Below, one piece after another: positions 4,744 through 7,752 of a DNA stretch of 7,752 nt. The DNA comes from Hyphomicrobiales bacterium (lineage in GTDB: Bacteria > Pseudomonadota > Alphaproteobacteria > Rhizobiales > Devosiaceae). The translations under genes and the position numbers were made by a program. Under the pieces are notes generated by a model that made no database searches, had not been told where the DNA came from, and saw nothing but the letters and a program-made list of their open reading frames with translations. Within the stretch, counting starts at the first letter, position 1. The number at the start of each line of letters is the position of its first letter. The stretch spans positions 2,789-10,540 of the forward strand of contig JALWTJ010000538.1 of assembly GCA_027082895.1 (NCBI GenBank). Direction: 5' to 3'.

Positions 4744-5313
4744 ATGGCCGCTGCCACACAGCCTTTGGCAGTGATTGCAAAGCTTCTGGACCTGTCCGAG
4801 CGACGCGTGCAACAACTGAGCCGTGAAGGGATCATTCCCAAAGCCACACGCGGGCAATATGACCTGATCGGTTCGGTACGCGGCTATGTCCACTACTTGC
4901 GTGATCAGGCAGTGAGCGCACAGGCGGGCGCGCCCGATTATGCTGCCGAGCGGGCGCGTTATATCCGGGCCCGTGCAGATCTGGTGGAAATGGAAGCCGC
5001 GCAGCGGCGCGGAGCATTGATTGCGGTGGAGGATATCGAGATCGCCTGGATCAAGGTCCTGGCCCTGTTGCGCACCCGGATTCTGGCCGTGCCGGATCGA
5101 CTGGCGCCTGAGGTTTATGCCGCAGGCAGCCTTGCCGACGCCCACAACCTTCTCGGCGCAAGCCTGCGCGCGGCCCTTGAGGATTTAGCCAACAGCGATG
5201 TGCAGCCGGAAAGAAACACCGACCCTGACGATATCGGGATCACCGATCCTGGGCCGGACAGTGAAACGGGCACTGGACGTGCTGCGCCCGCCACCGGAAC
5301 TGACGATCAGTGA
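4744..5313 (+). CDS. terS: Small terminase subunit, gpNu1-like
   Basis: This is predicted to recognise the phage packaging site and recruit the large terminase. Residues about 7-55 form a winged-helix DNA-binding region like that of lambda gpNu1: IAKLLDLSERRVQQLSREGI, then IPKATRGQYDLIGSVRGYVHYLR. Residues 65-150 are mainly helical and suit oligomerisation. The last roughly 35 residues are polar, rich in D, P, G and T, and probably disordered. That tail is encoded by DNA shared with the start of the large terminase frame (from 5198). The length of 189 residues fits the family. Its position directly before the large terminase supports the call. Confidence 0.85.
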   Translation: MAAATQPLAVIAKLLDLSERRVQQLSREGIIPKATRGQYDLIGSVRGYVHYLRDQAVSAQAGAPDYAAERARYIRARADLVEMEAAQRRGALIAVEDIEIAWIKVLALLRTRILAVPDRLAPEVYAAGSLADAHNLLGASLRAALEDLANSDVQPERNTDPDDIGITDPGPDSETGTGRAAPATGTDDQ

Positions 5314-7156
5314 CTGGGCGGATCAAAACCGGCGGCTGAGCTCCGAGGCCAGTGCCGAGCCCGGGCAATGGCGGACCAGTCGTGCAGAATACCAGCGCGG
5401 GATCATGGAGGCGATTTCCGACGCGGGTGTGGAGAGCGTCGTGATCATGTCCAGCTCACAGGTGGGCAAAACCGAGATGCTGAATAATTCGGTGGCCTAT
5501 CACATCGATCAGGATCCGGCACCGATCATGGTGGTTATGCCGACCGAGCGGGATGCGGAAACCTGGTCGAAGGACCGGTTTTCGCCGATGGCACGGGATA
5601 CCCCGTGCCTTACCGGCAAGATCGCCGACCCGAAATCCCGCGATGGCAACAACAAGATTTTGCACAAGCGGTTTCCGGGCGGGCATCTGACCATTGTCGG
5701 GGCGAATGCGCCCTCGGGACTGGCCAGCCGCCCGATCCGGCTTTTGATGTGTGACGAGGTCGATCGCTATCCATTCAGCGCCGGGGCGGAGGGCGATCCG
5801 GTCAATCTGGCCAAGAAGCGGACAGTGACCTTCTGGAACCGCAAGATTGTGCTGGTCTCGACGCCCACCAACAAAGGGTCGAGCCGGATCGAGGCGGCGT
5901 ATGAGGAAAGCGACCGGCGGCAATACCATGTGCCGTGTCCGGAATGCGGAGCGGAACAGGTGCTGGTCTGGGGGCAGGTCAAATGGGACAAGACGGCGGG
6001 CGGGATGCACAGGCCGGAAACCGCAAAGTATCATTGCATCCATTGCAATGCTGCCTGGAATGACGAGACCCGCTGGGCGGCAGTCGGGAAAGGCCACTGG
6101 CGGGCAAACAAACCGTTCGCCGGAATTGCCGGTTTTCATCTCAACGAGATCTATTCGCCCTGGGTGCGGCTCGAGGCAATGGCAAAAGCGTTTCTGTCGG
6201 CGCGCGCCGGTGGTGATGAAACCATGAAGACCTTCATCAATACCTCGCTCGGGGAAACCTGGGTGGAGAGTGGCGAAGCGCCGGATTGGCAACGTTTGCT
6301 CGACCGCAAGGAAGACTGGCAATCCGGCACCGTGCCTGCGTATGCCCTGTTCCTGACGGCGGGCGCGGATGTTCAAAAGGATCGGATCGAGGTTGATGTC
6401 TGGGCCTGGGGCCGCGGGCTGGAAAGCTGGCTCATTGATCACATCGTCATCGAGGGCGGTCCGGGCTCGGAAGCCTGCTGGAATGGGTTGACCGAATTGC
6501 TGGGCCGGACATGGAGCCATGCAAATGGCAGCCAGATGACCATCGCGCGGCTCGCGATCGACACCGGCTACGAAACCCCCGCCGTTTACGGCTGGGCCCG
6601 CAAGGTTGGTTTTGGGCAGGTTGCGCCAGTCAAGGGGGTGGAAGGGTTCAATCGGGCCAGCCCCGTCTCGGGGCCAACATACGTGGATGCCACTATCGCC
6701 GGTAAACGTCTGCGTCGTGGGGCTCGGCTCTGGACGGTAGCGGTGTCGACGTTCAAATCCGAGACCTACCGGTTTCTGCGGCTGGAACGGCCAACGCCTG
6801 AGGAATTGGCGGCCGGAACGGATTATCCGCCCGGAACCCTACACCTGCCGGATTGGATCGACAGTGAATGGCTGAAGCAGCTGGTCGCAGAGCAATTGGT
6901 GACGGTGCGCAACAAGCGCGGGTTCGCCCGGCTGGAATGGCAGAAACTGCGCGAACGCAACGAGGCGCTGGATTGTCGGGTCTATGCCCGTGCGGCCGCG
7001 TGGATCCTCGGGGCGGACCGTTGGTCAGAGAAACAATGGGATGAATTGGAGCGGCAAGTTGCGCCGCCCGAACAGGGTGCGCCAGCGTCGGCGGTGTCGC
7101 GGCCAGCGAGACCCGCAAATCAGCGCCGTTCCGTGCGCTCGAACTACATGAGGTGA
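5198..7156 (+). CDS. terL: Large terminase subunit, gpA family
   Basis: Packaging motor ATPase and DNA-cutting nuclease acting at the portal during head filling. The Walker A-like motif SSSQVGKT is at residues 85-92 (K91). The Walker B LLMCDE is at 182-187 (D186, E187). A zinc-ribbon-like pair of CxxC motifs is at 247-250 (CPEC) and 280-283 (CIHC). The nuclease domain contains GADVQKDRIEVD at 389-400 (D391, D400 as likely metal ligands) and AIDTGY with D455. The length of 652 residues is normal for gpA. The start is uncertain. ATG 5198 gives a 116-base overlap with the small terminase, while GTG 5261 (residue 22) gives 53; neither has a strong ribosome site. Homology from about LRPPPELTISDW (30-41) onward is clear. 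The last bases overlap the next gene region (stop TGA at 7154-7156). Confidence 0.95.
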   Translation: MCSRKETPTLTISGSPILGRTVKRALDVLRPPPELTISDWADQNRRLSSEASAEPGQWRTSRAEYQRGIMEAISDAGVESVVIMSSSQVGKTEMLNNSVAYHIDQDPAPIMVVMPTERDAETWSKDRFSPMARDTPCLTGKIADPKSRDGNNKILHKRFPGGHLTIVGANAPSGLASRPIRLLMCDEVDRYPFSAGAEGDPVNLAKKRTVTFWNRKIVLVSTPTNKGSSRIEAAYEESDRRQYHVPCPECGAEQVLVWGQVKWDKTAGGMHRPETAKYHCIHCNAAWNDETRWAAVGKGHWRANKPFAGIAGFHLNEIYSPWVRLEAMAKAFLSARAGGDETMKTFINTSLGETWVESGEAPDWQRLLDRKEDWQSGTVPAYALFLTAGADVQKDRIEVDVWAWGRGLESWLIDHIVIEGGPGSEACWNGLTELLGRTWSHANGSQMTIARLAIDTGYETPAVYGWARKVGFGQVAPVKGVEGFNRASPVSGPTYVDATIAGKRLRRGARLWTVAVSTFKSETYRFLRLERPTPEELAAGTDYPPGTLHLPDWIDSEWLKQLVAEQLVTVRNKRGFARLEWQKLRERNEALDCRVYARAAAWILGADRWSEKQWDELERQVAPPEQGAPASAVSRPARPANQRRSVRSNYMR

Positions 7157-7158
7157 AT

Positions 7159-7374
7159 GTGGCAACGCTGGCAGAACTGCAAACCCGCCGCGAGGCATTG
7201 GCGGCCTCGCGCGCCAGTGGCGTGGCCCGGGTCAGCTATGACGGCAAGACGGTGGAATATCGCAGCCTCGCGGAAATCGACCGCGCCATCGATGTGCTCG
7301 ACCGCGAGATTGCCACGCTCGAGGGCCGCAAGGTGATCCGGCAGGTGCGCGTGACCACGAGCAAGGGATTGTAA
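7159..7374 (+). CDS. gpW-like head-tail joining protein
   Basis: A 71-residue protein expected to sit at the head-tail connector and stabilise packaged DNA. It starts MATLAELQTRREALAASRASG and continues VSYDGKTVEYRSLAEIDRAID, followed by a helix and a basic tail, a pattern I associate with phage gpW-family proteins. GTG 7159 was chosen because GAGG (7150-7153) is 5 bases upstream. GTG 7153 is in frame and would overlap the terminase stop (GTGA) but has no spaced ribosome site. The gene's position between large terminase and portal is the lambda order. The stop overlaps the portal start (TAATG). Confidence 0.85.
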   Translation: MATLAELQTRREALAASRASGVARVSYDGKTVEYRSLAEIDRAIDVLDREIATLEGRKVIRQVRVTTSKGL

Positions 7375-7752
7375 TGGGCCTGTTTGACATGCTTCGCCGC
7401 CAACCCACCGGCGGCCCGAATGGCGTGCGCGCCCGCCTCGAAGGGGCAATGTCACGGCGTCGTCTGCGGGGCTGGCAGCCGCCTTTGGAAAACATCAACT
7501 CGCTGGTGGCTTCGGGCGGGCCGCGCCTGCTGGCGCGCTCGCGCGAGCTGGTCGTCACTAATGGCTACGCCGCCAATGCCTGCGAGGCTTACGCCGCCAA
7601 TCTGGTCGGTGACGGGATCAAGCCATCCTCGCTGATCGAGGACGGGGAATTGCGGGACCGGGTTCAACGTCTGTGGCTGGCCTGGACCGATCAGGCGGAC
7701 GCCGACGGGCTGACCGACTTTTATGGTTTGCAGGCGATGATTGCCCGCGAGA
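7374..7752 (+). CDS. Portal protein, lambda family (5' part, cut by window end)
   Basis: The first 126 residues are visible and the gene runs off the window. The portal forms the dodecameric ring through which terminase pumps DNA. The sequence starts MGLFDMLRR and contains INSLVASGGPRLLARSRELV near 40-59. NGYAANACEAYAANLVGDGIKP (63-84) follows, then LRDRVQRLWLAWTDQADADG (93-112). These match the N-terminal pattern of lambda-type portals, where the GYAxxAxxxxxxNLVGxGI segment is characteristic. AAGGGA at 7363-7368 lies 5 bases upstream of the ATG, and the TAATG overlap with the gpW-like gene suggests coupled translation. Confidence 0.92.
   Translation, partial: MGLFDMLRRQPTGGPNGVRARLEGAMSRRRLRGWQPPLENINSLVASGGPRLLARSRELVVTNGYAANACEAYAANLVGDGIKPSSLIEDGELRDRVQRLWLAWTDQADADGLTDFYGLQAMIARE

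Noticed and set aside
5456..6520. 354-codon frame antisense to the large terminase
   Set aside because: As long as the +1 frame of the C5 methyltransferase but with no start signal, motif or coupling. It shows that length alone is weak evidence here.
1..7752. CRISPR array, tRNA, rRNA, insertion sequence or attachment site
   Set aside because: No regularly spaced repeats, no tRNA-like cloverleaf, no transposase and no integrase were seen in the window.

Overview
The window looks like part of a lambda-type tailed phage or prophage from an alphaproteobacterium, most likely Rhodobacterales. The evidence is the GC-rich coding sequence, the short AGGAG-type ribosome sites, a packaging module of gpNu1-like small terminase, gpA-type large terminase, gpW-like joiner and lambda-family portal, and small accessory proteins that I recall from Rhodobacterales prophages. 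Family names are from motif recognition only; no search was run.

Layout. Bases 1-428 hold no convincing gene. They carry several copies of CGTTTCG/CGAAACG, a compact palindrome, and a run of ten C followed by five G. Bases 429-2996 are a rightward block: a ParB-domain/adenine-or-N4-cytosine DNA methyltransferase fusion, a C5-cytosine methyltransferase, and a small membrane protein of DUF7220 type. Bases 2932-4640 are a leftward block: two small hypothetical proteins, a DUF3489 protein, and a Phd/YefM antitoxin with a RelE/ParE toxin. A divergent intergenic region at 4641-4743 separates it from the rightward packaging operon: small terminase, large terminase, gpW-like protein, and a portal gene cut by the window end.

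How the parts fit. The terminase, joiner and portal genes form a tight cassette with overlapping or touching genes. The two methyltransferases probably modify phage DNA against host restriction. The toxin-antitoxin pair is a likely accessory cargo gene pair (a moron) sitting where the two blocks converge.

Most notable observation. The C5 methyltransferase DNA is also fully open in the +1 frame. That second frame begins at an ATG 4 bases after the methyltransferase ATG, has the better-spaced ribosome site, and ends in an ATGA overlap with the next gene. Its product has three WPTP motifs and a terminal LNPxFVExLMGWPxGWT motif, which I recall from phage proteins annotated on their own. This is a candidate dual-coding gene. 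Second is a perfect 12-bp inverted repeat over the toxin-antitoxin promoter that would hide the antitoxin ribosome site in read-through mRNA.
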